Part shown: positions 7,630-16,286 of the stretch, in pieces
Numbering within the stretch: the stretch's first letter is position 1
Layout: every line of letters starts with the position of its first letter
Assembly (NCBI GenBank): GCA_963842575.1
Contig: CAWJGS010000010.1
Span: 620,001 to 684,000 of the forward strand
DNA length: 64,000 bases
Direction: 5' to 3'
Source: JACDER01 sp963842575
GTDB taxonomy: Bacteria > Actinomycetota > Thermoleophilia > Gaiellales > Gaiellaceae
Notes under the pieces: model-generated
Database searches by the model: none
Seen by the model: the letters and a program-made list of their open reading frames with translations, nothing else
Told to the model about the DNA's origin: nothing
Position numbers and translations under genes: made by a program

Positions 7630-8759
7630 TAGCGCAGGAGGGCGCCGATGCCCTCGACGGGCTCGAGATCCTGGCGGCTGCGCAGCGCCCACACGCGCCC
7701 GCCGTGCCCGAGCGTCTGATGGACGGCCAGGTCGAGGCCGTTGTCGCTCTCTTCCATCCGCGTGCCATCGAGCGGACAGTTGCCGGCCTCGAGCGACGCA
7801 CGCCCGCACTTCGGGCACTCCCACGCCGTGTGGTCGGCGCCCTCGTCGTACAGCAGCACCTCCACGCGCCCGTCCGACGCGGCCTCGAGCGTCTGCTCCC
7901 AGCCCGACGCCGCGCGGCCGTTCCGTCCGGCCTCCTCGCGCCAGCGCTCGACGGCCTCGCGCTCCTCCTCCTCACGCGCGCGCTCGAGGAGAGGGCTCGC
8001 GACCTCGAGGAGCTCGGTCGGCGTCGCGCGCGCCTGCACCTGGGTCCATCCGGCGAGGACGCGCCGCACCTCGTTCGAGAGCAGATCCTGCAACTCGCCT
8101 CGCGTCTCCTCCGAGCAGACGATCACGACCCGGGGGGCTCGCAGGCGCCGCACCTGGCGGTCGAGCTCGTCCGCAACCCTGCGCAGATGATCCTGGACGA
8201 GAGACTCGATGTGCCGCTGATACCTGGACTGCGACCAGCCGCCCTGGTCGTGCCGCCCGGGCGTCTCCTCCGAGTGGTCCGCGACTGGCTCGAGCCGCCC
8301 CTGGTGCAGCCGGTAGACCTCGCCCTGCTCGCGACCCACCAGCGCGACGAGCGCGCCTTCGCCGCGGCCGACGAGGGGGACGAGCGGCGCAAGGTAGAAG
8401 CTCTTTCCGATCTTGACCCTGTCGGGCACGGAATCGGTCAGCGCGAGCGGAAACCAGAAGTTGTCCGGGCCGGCGCAGAAGACGGCGACGCCGTGCGCCC
8501 CGTCCCGATTGAACTCGCCCGTCAGGTACCCCTCCAGTCGCTCGATGTCCGCCTTGAGGCCCTCGCGGGCGGCGTGGCTCGCGCTGCGCGGGGCGTGCTG
8601 ATGCGCCTGGTCGATCAGCGAGCGCACACGCGTCTGGGCGTCGCCCGCGGTTGGCGTGTCGCTGGGGTCGAGATCGAGGTAGAGGCTGATCGCGCAGCCG
8701 TTTTCGGCCTGGAAATTGGCCAGCTCACGCAGGCTGTCCCAGTTCACGGTTGCCGCCAT
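7626..8759 (-). CDS. baeRF-family protein (bacterial eRF1-like, Vms1-related) with C-terminal zinc ribbon
   Basis: The 377-residue protein matches the bacterial archaeo-eukaryotic release-factor-like pattern: an N-terminal domain with ISLYLDLDP and a central eRF1-like domain with FYLAPLVPLV and ALVALVGREQGEVYRLHQGRL. Helices carry many arginines, and a C-terminal CPKCG...CPLDG zinc ribbon follows. Related families are proposed to act at stalled ribosomes as peptidyl-tRNA hydrolases; a role here is inference. The start ATG (8757-8759) has a purine-rich GAGAGGGGAT just before it. The stop overlaps the presumed start of the GNAT gene, so the two are probably one operon. Confidence 0.7.
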   Translation of the reverse strand: MAATVNWDSLRELANFQAENGCAISLYLDLDPSDTPTAGDAQTRVRSLIDQAHQHAPRSASHAAREGLKADIERLEGYLTGEFNRDGAHGVAVFCAGPDNFWFPLALTDSVPDRVKIGKSFYLAPLVPLVGRGEGALVALVGREQGEVYRLHQGRLEPVADHSEETPGRHDQGGWSQSRYQRHIESLVQDHLRRVADELDRQVRRLRAPRVVIVCSEETRGELQDLLSNEVRRVLAGWTQVQARATPTELLEVASPLLERAREEEEREAVERWREEAGRNGRAASGWEQTLEAASDGRVEVLLYDEGADHTAWECPKCGRASLEAGNCPLDGTRMEESDNGLDLAVHQTLGHGGRVWALRSRQDLEPVEGIGALLRY

Positions 8760-8800
8760 ATCCCCTCTCCCTCTTTCAGAACGGCACGATTCTAAGCACG

Positions 8801-9319
8801 ATGCGAGTTTTCACGGTAGGGCACGGCAGACGGCCGTCGGAGGAGCTCGTCGAAGTACTGCGCGAAGCCGGGATCGAGACGCTCGTCGACGTGCGTCGCT
8901 TCCCTTCCTCGCGTCGCAATCCGCAGTTCAACCAGCCCGCGTTGGCGGAGACCCTCGACCGGTCCGGGATGACGTACGTACACGCGGTCGAGCTCGGGGG
9001 GATGCGGAGCGCCGAGCCGGGCGAGGAACGGTTCGGCTGCATTCGCGAGCCTGCCTTCCGGGCCTACGCGGCCAGAATGGGACGTCCGGAGTGGCAGCAC
9101 GCGCTCTCCCGGGCGCTCGCCGATCCCACGCCTGCCTTCATGTGTGCGGAGACTCCCTGGCAGCGCTGCCACCGGCGCTTCATCGCCGACCTCCTGACGG
9201 CGCGCGGCCACGAGGTCGTCCACCTCGTCCGGCCGGGCGAAAGCGAGCCACACCGCCTCGCCGGCGCCGCCGAGGCCCGCGCAGGCATCCTCTATCTTTG
9301 CGGTGTGGAGGTGGCGTGA
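8801..9319 (+). CDS. DUF488 family protein
   Basis: The 172-residue protein begins MRVFTVGHGRRPSEELVEVL and contains the typical DUF488 signatures VDVRRFPSSRRNPQF, an ELGGMRS segment and the C-terminal FMCAETPWQRCHRRFIAD, where the paired cysteines and CHR motif are conserved. The function of the family is unknown. I chose the ATG at 8801 because an in-frame start further upstream would overlap the divergent gene and adds no conserved sequence. It is divergent from the baeRF gene across about 40 bp, which must hold both promoters. Confidence 0.85.
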   Translation: MRVFTVGHGRRPSEELVEVLREAGIETLVDVRRFPSSRRNPQFNQPALAETLDRSGMTYVHAVELGGMRSAEPGEERFGCIREPAFRAYAARMGRPEWQHALSRALADPTPAFMCAETPWQRCHRRFIADLLTARGHEVVHLVRPGESEPHRLAGAAEARAGILYLCGVEVA

Positions 9320-9366
9320 ATGGGGAACATGACCCCCATCCGCATCGTTGATTAGGTTAGAGACCT

Positions 9367-10335
9367 ATGAGCACAGTCATTCGGAAAATGATCATCATCG
9401 GCGGCGGGCCGGCCGGCTATACGGCCGCCCTGTACGCCGCGCGCGCCAACCTGGAGCCGCTCGTCATCGAAGGTTTCCAGTGGGGCGGCCAGCTCATGAT
9501 CACGAGCGACGTCGAGAACTATCCGGGCTATCCGGAAGGCGTGCTCGGGCCCGAGATGATGGCGGAGTTCCGCCGTCAGGCCGAGCGCTTCGGCGCCGAG
9601 TTCATCACCGACGACGTCGCGCGCGTGGACTTCTCGGAGCGGCCGTTCTCCGTGTTCGTCGCCGACGAGGAGTATCGCGCCGAGTCGGTCGTCGTCGCGA
9701 CGGGCGCGACCGCGAGGCAGCTCGGGATTCCGTCCGAGAAGCGCCTGCAGGGCAAGGGCGTCACGTACTGCGCCGTCTGTGACGCAGCCTTCTGGCGCGA
9801 CGTTCCCGTCGCCGTCGTGGGTGGCGGCGACTCCGCGATGGAAGAGGCGATCTTCCTCACGAAGTTTGCGAGCAAGGTCAGCGTCATCCACCGTCGCGAC
9901 GACTTCCGCGCCTCGCCGATCATGCTCGACCGCGCCCAGGCCAACGAGAAGATCGAGTTCGTCACCAACGCCGTCGTCGACGAGGTACTCGGGGATCCCT
10001 CGATGACCGGCCTGAGGCTTCGCTCGACCACAAACGACGAGACGTTCGACCTCGACGTGCGGGCGGTCTTCATCGCGATCGGACACGACCCGACCACCAA
10101 GCTCTTCCTCGACTGGCTCGACCACGACGAGGCGGGCTATCTCGTGACGAAGCCGGGATCGACGGAAACGAACATCCCCGGCGTGTTCGCGGCCGGCGAC
10201 GTGCAGGACCACGTCTACCGGCAGGCGGTCACTGCCGCCGGCTCGGGCTGTATGGCGGCACTGGACGCCGAGCGGTTCCTCGCCTCCATGGAGGGGCATC
10301 CGCACGCGGCGCTCGCTGCGCCGCGCGAAGCGTAG
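9367..10335 (+). CDS. trxB: Thioredoxin reductase
   Basis: Flavoenzyme that reduces thioredoxin with NADPH. The 322-residue length fits the low-molecular-weight family. Seen: the FAD-binding GGGPAGYTAALYAARA at residues 12-27, the redox-active pair CAVC at 135-138, the NADPH-binding VVGGGDSAMEEA around 152-163, and the second FAD motif GVFAAGDVQD near the C-terminus. The upstream TAGGTT at 9351-9356, close to the ATG at 9367, suggests a very short or absent leader. No thioredoxin gene is adjacent. Confidence 0.93.
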   Translation: MSTVIRKMIIIGGGPAGYTAALYAARANLEPLVIEGFQWGGQLMITSDVENYPGYPEGVLGPEMMAEFRRQAERFGAEFITDDVARVDFSERPFSVFVADEEYRAESVVVATGATARQLGIPSEKRLQGKGVTYCAVCDAAFWRDVPVAVVGGGDSAMEEAIFLTKFASKVSVIHRRDDFRASPIMLDRAQANEKIEFVTNAVVDEVLGDPSMTGLRLRSTTNDETFDLDVRAVFIAIGHDPTTKLFLDWLDHDEAGYLVTKPGSTETNIPGVFAAGDVQDHVYRQAVTAAGSGCMAALDAERFLASMEGHPHAALAAPREA

Positions 10336-10366
10336 GTCCAGCCGAGCTCAGCGGTAGATTCGCGGC

Positions 10367-11275
10367 ATGGCCACCTGGATAGACCTGCTCGATCCATCCG
10401 AGCAGAGTCTCCGCGACTGCCTCCCCGAGTCGATTCACCACGAGGCGCTCGAGCGCCTCATGACGTCCGCGCGCCAGGGGAACGAGCCGCGGCCCCGGCT
10501 CGAAAGGCAAGGCGACTACGTCTTCGGAATCCTCTTGAGCGCCGTCGCCGTCCCGGACGAGGATCGCGTCTACTACCAGGAGATCGACTTCGTCCTTACA
10601 CGAGAGACCATGGTCACGGTTCGCAAGACACCCGAACGCGGGACGCCGTTCGACATCGAGCGGGTCAAGGCGGTCGTGAACCCCGAAGACAGGCCGGGAA
10701 TGATCGCCTACCGGCTGATCGACGAGGTGATCGAGGACTATCTCCACCTGATCGACAACTTGAACGAGGAGGTCGAGGAGCTCGACGACCACATCGAGGA
10801 TTGGTCTGCGCAGCAGATTCGCCGGCGGATCTCGAACCTCCGCCACGACATCCTCCACGTTCGCCGCACGCTCTCCCCCACCCGCGACGCCATCCGCCAG
10901 ATCGTCGACGACAGGACCGATGTCGAGGAAGGCAGGTCGCTTCCCCGAGAGCTCCAGATCGCCTTCGGCAACGCGTACGACAAGGTCCTGCGCGCGAGCG
11001 AGGCCCTCGACTACATCCGCGACCTGCTCAACAGCGCGCGCGACTACTACACAGCCAAGGTCGCGCAGGACCAGAACGAGGTGGTCAAGCGACTGACCGT
11101 CGTTGCCTCGCTGCTGCTCGTCCCAACCTTCATCGTCGGCGTCTACGGCCAGAACTTCACCTACATCCCGGAGATCAACGACTGGGGTGGCTGGGGGTAT
11201 GTGTGGTCATGGCTGCTCATCGTCGCATCGACCATCGGGCAGCTCTGGTACTTCCGTCGCAAGAAGTGGATCTAG
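10367..11275 (+). CDS. CorA-family divalent-metal transporter with GQN in place of GMN
   Basis: Two-helix inner-membrane Mg2+/Co2+ (or Zn2+) transporter of the CorA fold. The 302-residue protein has a cytoplasmic domain with FVLTRETMVTVRK and a long helix (~115-240), then a membrane helix RLTVVASLLLVPTFIVGVYG, the selectivity-loop position, and a second helix SWLLIVASTIGQLWYF with a basic tail RRKKWI. The family signature Y-G-M-N-F reads Y-G-Q-N-F (GQN 261-263). The change ATG to CAG needs two base changes, so it is unlikely to be a sequencing slip. It starts 31 bp after trxB. Confidence 0.85.
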   Translation: MATWIDLLDPSEQSLRDCLPESIHHEALERLMTSARQGNEPRPRLERQGDYVFGILLSAVAVPDEDRVYYQEIDFVLTRETMVTVRKTPERGTPFDIERVKAVVNPEDRPGMIAYRLIDEVIEDYLHLIDNLNEEVEELDDHIEDWSAQQIRRRISNLRHDILHVRRTLSPTRDAIRQIVDDRTDVEEGRSLPRELQIAFGNAYDKVLRASEALDYIRDLLNSARDYYTAKVAQDQNEVVKRLTVVASLLLVPTFIVGVYGQNFTYIPEINDWGGWGYVWSWLLIVASTIGQLWYFRRKKWI

Positions 11276-11290
11276 CACTACTCTCGTTTC

Positions 11291-11737
11291 GTGCCCTACT
11301 TCATCTGCCCGAACTGCAAGGAGCGGTCGGTCGACATCGACCGTCTCGAAGGGCTGAGCGACGAGCCGGTCGCTTGCCATTCCTGCGGCTTCGGCTTCCT
11401 CTTCGAGCTCCTGGACGACTACTACCCCGCACCGAGCACGGGCTTCGTGACGTGTGACCAGCAGGGGCGCGTGCTCGCGTCGGGACGCGGGGTGTTCGAG
11501 CTCACTGGATTTTCCGAGGCCGACCTGATCGGACGGCCGGTCGTCGACGCGCTCGCGCTGAACGGCTGGACGGACGGGAAGAACCCGGTCGAGCTCTCAC
11601 TCGAGTGGGGCGTCCGCCGGCTGGCAGAGCAGCTCGAGCTGACGACGAAGGCCGGCTCGCGCAAGCCGGTCACGGGGGATTTCTTCCCCGCGTACGACAC
11701 GGACGGCGGACTTCTGGTCGCGATCACGCCGCGCTGA
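11291..11737 (+). CDS. PAS-domain protein with N-terminal zinc ribbon
   Basis: The 148-residue protein starts with GTG and reads PYFICPNCKERSVDIDR...CHSCGFGFLFELLDDYY; the two CxxC pairs suggest a zinc ribbon. A PAS-like domain follows: GFVTCDQQGRVLASGRGVFELTGFSEADLIGRPVVDAL and a C-terminal strand GGLLVAITPR. There is no kinase, cyclase or DNA-binding part, so it may be a stand-alone sensory or partner protein. It begins 15 bp after the CorA-like gene, which suggests co-transcription, and overlaps the convergent coiled-coil gene by 14 bp. Confidence 0.7.
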   Translation: MPYFICPNCKERSVDIDRLEGLSDEPVACHSCGFGFLFELLDDYYPAPSTGFVTCDQQGRVLASGRGVFELTGFSEADLIGRPVVDALALNGWTDGKNPVELSLEWGVRRLAEQLELTTKAGSRKPVTGDFFPAYDTDGGLLVAITPR

Positions 11738-12014
11738 GCTCCAGCCTGCTCTCGACCCACATCTGCAGCTGCTCGACCGCCTCGAGCGCGCGGGCGAGCC
11801 GGCGGATCTCGCTCCTCGCCGTTCGTTCGTCGATCCCGCCGATGATCCCGAGCGCTTCGAGCTCCCTCACCGCCTCCGCCGCCAGATGGGCTCGCGCGTC
11901 CCGCTCGATCGCCGCCTCGCGCAGGCGAGCGTTTGCCTGTTCGAGCCGGGCCGCGAGCGCGGCGTGCTCGCCGGCGAGCGTGTCCGCGTAGATGGCGAGG
12001 TCGACTGTGCGCAC
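11724..12014 (-). CDS. Hypothetical coiled-coil protein (96 residues)
   Basis: The protein MRTVDLAIYADTLAGEHAAL continues as an almost uninterrupted amphipathic helix rich in Ala, Arg and Glu (LAARLEQANARLREAAIERD), with a GIIGGIDERTA break and a second helix. No cysteine or catalytic pattern is visible. It lies 37 bp downstream of nth on the same strand and may be its operon partner. I do not recognise a family. The coding bias matches its neighbours. Confidence 0.6.
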   Translation of the reverse strand: MRTVDLAIYADTLAGEHAALAARLEQANARLREAAIERDARAHLAAEAVRELEALGIIGGIDERTARSEIRRLARALEAVEQLQMWVESRLELSAA

Positions 12015-12051
12015 GTAGCCAGAGTAGACAACAAGATGTAACGCGTGTGGG

Positions 12052-12720
12052 TCAGACGCGTGACGAGGGGCACAGGTCGTTCAGCACGCACTCCTCGCAG
12101 CGGGGCGCGCGCGCGATGCACACGCGCCGGCCGTGCCAGATCAGCAGGTGCGGGAAGATTCCCCAGTCCTCGCGCGGCACGATCCGCTGCAAGTCGCGCT
12201 CGATCTTCACCGGGTCGTCCTGCCTGGTCAGGCCGAGCCGCTGCGAGAGGCGCCGGACGTGCGTGTCCACGACGATCCCCTGCGGCTCGCCGAGCTCGGC
12301 GGCGACGACGTTCGCCGTCTTGCGGGCGACGCCGGGCAGGCGCAAGAGCTCGTCGAGCTTGCGCGGCACCTGCCCGTCGAATTCCTCGATCAGCATCTTC
12401 ATCGTCCCGCGCAGGGCCTTCGTCTTCTGCCGGAAGAAGCCGGTCTGGTAGATGTCGCGCTCGAGCTCCTCCGGCGGGACGGCGAGGTAGTCCTCGGGCC
12501 GGCGGTACTTCCGGAAGAGCCGCTCGGTGACGCGGTTCACGTTGACGTCGGTCGTCTGCGCCGAGAGCATCACCGAGACGAGCAGCTCGACCGGCGAGCG
12601 GAAGCGGAGCGCGATCGCCGCGTCCGCGTGCTCGGCCTTCAGCCGCTCGATGATCGGGCGGATGCGCTCGCGCTTCGGCCCGACGCGCTTGCGCGCCTCG
12701 CGCACGTAGCTCCTCGCCAT
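12052..12720 (-). CDS. nth: Endonuclease III (DNA glycosylase/AP lyase)
   Basis: Removes oxidised pyrimidines in base excision repair. All hallmarks are visible in 222 residues: the helix-hairpin-helix LPGVARKTANVV with catalytic Lys134, the catalytic Asp in VDTHVRRL (Asp152), and the 4Fe-4S loop C201-x6-C208-x2-C211-x5-C217. The length is standard. ATG is at 12718-12720, and the CGNR regulator gene ends 9 bp upstream, so the two are probably transcribed together from the divergent promoter at 13253-13281. Confidence 0.95.
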   Translation of the reverse strand: MARSYVREARKRVGPKRERIRPIIERLKAEHADAAIALRFRSPVELLVSVMLSAQTTDVNVNRVTERLFRKYRRPEDYLAVPPEELERDIYQTGFFRQKTKALRGTMKMLIEEFDGQVPRKLDELLRLPGVARKTANVVAAELGEPQGIVVDTHVRRLSQRLGLTRQDDPVKIERDLQRIVPREDWGIFPHLLIWHGRRVCIARAPRCEECVLNDLCPSSRV

Positions 12721-12729
12721 GAGCGGAGG

Positions 12730-13257
12730 CTATGCGACCGCTTTGCGGCGGCGGTACGCGCGTGTCTTCAGCCGGTTCCCGCACAGCTGCATCGAGCACC
12801 AGGCGGCGGAGCGGTTGCGCGACTCGTCGTAGAACGCCCAGTGGCAGTTGCGGCAGGCCTTGAGGCGCGACCAGCTCCCATCCTGCATGCACGCGAATGC
12901 GGCGGCGAGGACGCGGCCGAGCGCGCCGTCGACCCCGTCCGCGAGCGAGACGAGCTCAACCGGCGCGAAATGGATGGAAAGGTGCGCGCGGGCGGCCGCC
13001 CGCTCGAGCGTCTCCGCGGCGTCGACGGGAACAGACCCGCCCTCGTTGTTCGCGATCAGCAGCGCGCGGAGAGCCTCACGCACCTCGCGCGCTCGGGACA
13101 GGGCTGCCGACGCCGCGGGCACACTCTGCTCCGCGAGCCACTCGGCCAGCAGCTCCCGCTCATGCCCGTCCGTCGTGTTCACGAGCACCTGGACGAGCCG
13201 GAGCCGGCCGGGAGCGGCCTTGGGCAGGTCGTATTGGGGCGGTCGTCTCCTGGACAC
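12730..13257 (-). CDS. CGNR zinc-finger protein (ABATE domain), probable transcription regulator
   Basis: The 175-residue protein has an N-terminal ABATE-type helical domain (LRLVQVLVNTTDGHERELLAEWL, LRALLIANNEGG) and ends in the CGNR zinc finger, seen as LKACRNCHWAFYDESRNRSAAWCSMQLCGNRLKTRAYRRR. The four ligands are in C-x2-C...C-x4-C spacing, with the basic tail expected to touch DNA. Family members are putative stress-linked regulators; few are studied. The start is GTG at 13255-13257, inside a 29-bp palindrome shared with the divergent ABC exporter, so autoregulation and control of the exporter are likely. Confidence 0.85.
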   Translation of the reverse strand: MSRRRPPQYDLPKAAPGRLRLVQVLVNTTDGHERELLAEWLAEQSVPAASAALSRAREVREALRALLIANNEGGSVPVDAAETLERAAARAHLSIHFAPVELVSLADGVDGALGRVLAAAFACMQDGSWSRLKACRNCHWAFYDESRNRSAAWCSMQLCGNRLKTRAYRRRKAVA

Positions 13258-13281
13258 CAGCGTCTATATTACGCTGGTGTC
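13253..13281. promoter_or_regulatory. 29-bp palindrome: divergent promoter and probable operator between CGNR regulator and ABC exporter
   Basis: The 11-bp perfect arms GACACCAGCGT (13253-13263) and ACGCTGGTGTC (13271-13281) flank CTATATT. Both genes' GTG start codons lie inside the arms (13255-13257 on minus, 13277-13279 on plus). A -10 box lies in each direction (TATATT on plus; TAATAT on minus) only 6-7 bases from the starts, as expected for leaderless transcripts. A dimeric regulator bound here would block both promoters. The CGNR protein is the obvious candidate. Confidence 0.65.
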
Positions 13282-16200
13282 TTCGTTGACGCGGGCCTCG
13301 ACTCCTCTCCGGCTTGCACTGCGCCGTGTGTGGAGCCGTCGCGGGCGCGCCGCGCTCGTAGCCCTCGGGGCCGCGGCCGGGGCAGCGCTACTCGCGACCG
13401 TGCTCGCCGCCGCGTTGACGGTTTCGGATCGCACGATCGCGCGCGGGATCGCCTCGCTGCCCGCCCCAGAGCGACAGGTCGCGGCCGTCTGGGGCGGCGT
13501 CCCGCTCCAGCAGCCGAGCGGCGGGTTCCGCAGCCTGAACCGACTCGCGCGGAGGCAGCTCACCCCCGTTGTCGGCCGCGCCCCGACGGCCTTTGCCCTC
13601 TTCCGGGAGACGAGGGTCGCCGGCGCCAACGTCGATCTCGCCGCGGGGGACGATCTCTCCCGCTGGGTCAAGCTCGACAGCGGAAGGCTGCCCCGCACCT
13701 GCGGCCCGGGCACTGCGAGGTCGTCCAGCTGGCGGGAAGCGGGCCGATCCCGCGCGGGTTCGTCCGCGTGGGAACCGGGATCGCTCGTGTCGCAGGCGCC
13801 GTTCGGGTACCTCGTGGGAGGCCAGACGGCGGGCTCGGTCATCGCGCGGGCCACGCGCTGGCACCGGCCGGCGGCGCCGCCGTTCCTCCTCGCGGCTGGT
13901 GTTGCGCAGGCCTCGCGGCTGCCCGGTCTGTTCTACGACTACCGGAGCTATCGCTGGCTCGTCCCGCTCGAGCCGGGCGACGTCCACCCGTGGACTCTCG
14001 ACCGCGTCACCCGGAAGCTGGACGAGGCCCGCGCTACGGTCGGCGCCGTCTCGAGCGCCTTCACCGTCGACGCGCCAGACCAGGACCTGGAGTCATTCCT
14101 CGCCACCGGCCGCGCCGGCCAGCGGCGCCTGCTGCTCCTCGGCGGGGAGGCGGCCGCTCTCCTGCTCGCGTTCGTGGTCCTGGCGGCCTCGGGGCTCCGA
14201 CGGGACGCGGAGGCGAGCCGGCGCCGCCTCACCTGGCTGGGAGCGACGCGCCCGCAGATCGCGCTCCAGTCAGGTGCCGAGGCGGCCGCGATCGCCGCAG
14301 CCGGGACCGCGGTCGGCTGGTTCGCCGGGATCCTTCCCGCGCTGGCGGTCGCCGGTCACTTCGGATCGCCCGGAGCCGCGATCGTCGCGCACTCGGTCCT
14401 GTCCGGAGCGGGTCTCGCCGTCGCGATCTCGCTCGTCGTCGCCACTGCCGCGATCCTGCTTGCCTCCGTGTGGGCGCCGAAGGTCCAGCTCGGCGGCTTC
14501 CGCTTCACGGCGCTCGACTTCGCGGCGGTGGCCGCGGCGGTCGTGGTCGTCGTCGCCTTCGCCCGCGGAGCGACCGACACGAGCAGCCTCGCAGGCGGCA
14601 AGGGGACGGGAGCGGTGCTGCTCCTCCTCCCCGGCCTCGTCGTCTTCATCGCCGCCGTCCTCGCCGCCCGCGCAGTCGGCTTCGTCTCGCGGCTGCTCGA
14701 GCGAGCAGGACGCGGCGGGCCGCTCCCGCTCCGGCTCGCGGCACTCTCGCTCGCGCGCAACCCGGGCAGGGCGGCAATCGCCGTCTCGTTCCTCGTCGTC
14801 AGCCTCGGCCTCGCCGTCTTCGCCGCGGTCTACCGCTCGACGCTGACCCAGGGCCAGCGCGACCAGGCCGCGTACGCCGTCCCGGCGGCGGCGATCGTGA
14901 GCGAGGACGACGCCAAGCTCGTACGCGTCCTGCAAGCGGCGCCGTTCAGCCAGTATCAGCGCTACGGCCCGGCCGCGCAGGTCATCCGGCTGAGCGGGAA
15001 CGTCCCCGCCGGCGCAGGCTTCACACTGCTCGGGATGCCGAGCGCCACGGTCGCCGACGTGGGCGGCTGGCGCTCGGGCTTCTCCTCGCTGTCGCGACCC
15101 GAGCTCGCCCAGCGGATCGCGCCCGCGGGGCCGGTGCAGCTGCGCACGGTGCCGCTCCCGGCGGGACGGCTGACGCTCCCGCTGGGCGCAAGCGGCCTCG
15201 TCCGGGTCCGCGCCGCGATCGAGACGAGGGATGGGGGCTTCCGCTACGTGCCGCTGCCCGGGAACCAGCCCGGCGGCCGGCTGCTCGGCTTCTCCTTCGA
15301 CGTCACCGGCCACGGCCTCGAGCGCGAGGCGGTCACGGGCGAAGGGGCGCATCCGCTCGGAAGCCTGACGCTGAAGCTGCGGCCGCCTCGGGTCAACGGC
15401 CGGCCGCTCGCGGTCGACTTCCGCGCGTGGAAGGGCAGCGGCCTCCACGCACGCCTGACGCCGCGACTCGGCGCGGCTGCGGTTCCTCGCCACGTCCGAT
15501 CTCCAACCCGCGTTCCGGATCCGCCAGCCGCTCGACCAAGAGGCGGTGCCGGTGGTCGTGTCACCGGCGATCGCGGCCGCGGCCGGCCCCGGGCGGACGC
15601 TCCCGCTCCAGATCGAAGGAACACCCGTCCTCACGCGCGTCGTCGGCACCGCCAACCGCTTCCCTTCCGTCGACGGCGACTTCGTCGTCGCCGACCGGCA
15701 GACGCTCGCGACCGCGATGAACGCCGACCATCCCGGGACGGCGGTGACCAACGAAATCTGGCTGGGAAAGCCGCCGCCCGCGCGCCCGCCGTTCGACGTC
15801 CTGCGCGTCATCACGCGCCAGAGCGTTCAGGAGGGGCTGGCCGGCGACCCGCTCGCGCGCGGCTCGCTTCTGGCGCTCGTCGTCGCGTCGCTCGCGGGCG
15901 TCGGGCTCGCGCTGGCCGGGCTGCTCCTCGTCGTCGTCGCCGACCTGCGCGACGAGCGCGGCGAGCTCTTCGACCTCGAGGCGCAGGGCGCGACTCCGGC
16001 CACGCTGCGGCGCCACCTGCGGCTCCGCGCGCTCATGCTCGTCGGGATGGGGTTGATCGGGGGGATCGTCACCGGCGCGGTGCTCAGCGTGCTCGTGGTC
16101 TCGCTGGTCGAGGTGACGGCGAACGCAACCGCACCGCAGCCTCCACTCGTCCTCTCAATCGACTGGGGCGTCCTCGCTCTGGGGCTGCTCGCGTACGTCG

Positions 16201-16286
16201 TCGCCGCCGGCGCCCTCGTCGCCGCTGCGACCTGGAGCGCCTTCCGCAGCCCCGCGGCCGGACGCTTCGCCGAGGTCGGCTGGTGA
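13277..16286 (+). CDS. FtsX-type ABC transporter permease (three frameshifts)
   Basis: Large permease of a MacB/LolC-like exporter, ~1000 residues. Seen: a start GTG inside the palindrome and a first membrane helix (AALVALGAAAGAALLATVLAAALTV). A periplasmic part follows, then a central set of helices (LLGGEAAALLLAFVVLAASGL, VVAVVVVVAFARG-like, LLLLPGLVVFIAAVLAARAVGF), an FtsX block LPLRLAALSLARNPGRAAIAVSFL, a second large extracytoplasmic domain and C-terminal helices (LLALVVASLAGVGLALAGLLLV). Indels are at ~13700-13710 (one base missing) and ~13776-13780 (one extra), between which the read-through is nonsense (true text CEVVQLAGSGPIPRGFVRVG), and at ~15461-15465 (then DSARLRFLATSDLQPAFRI). 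The stop TGA overlaps the ATPase start as GTGA. Confidence 0.8.
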
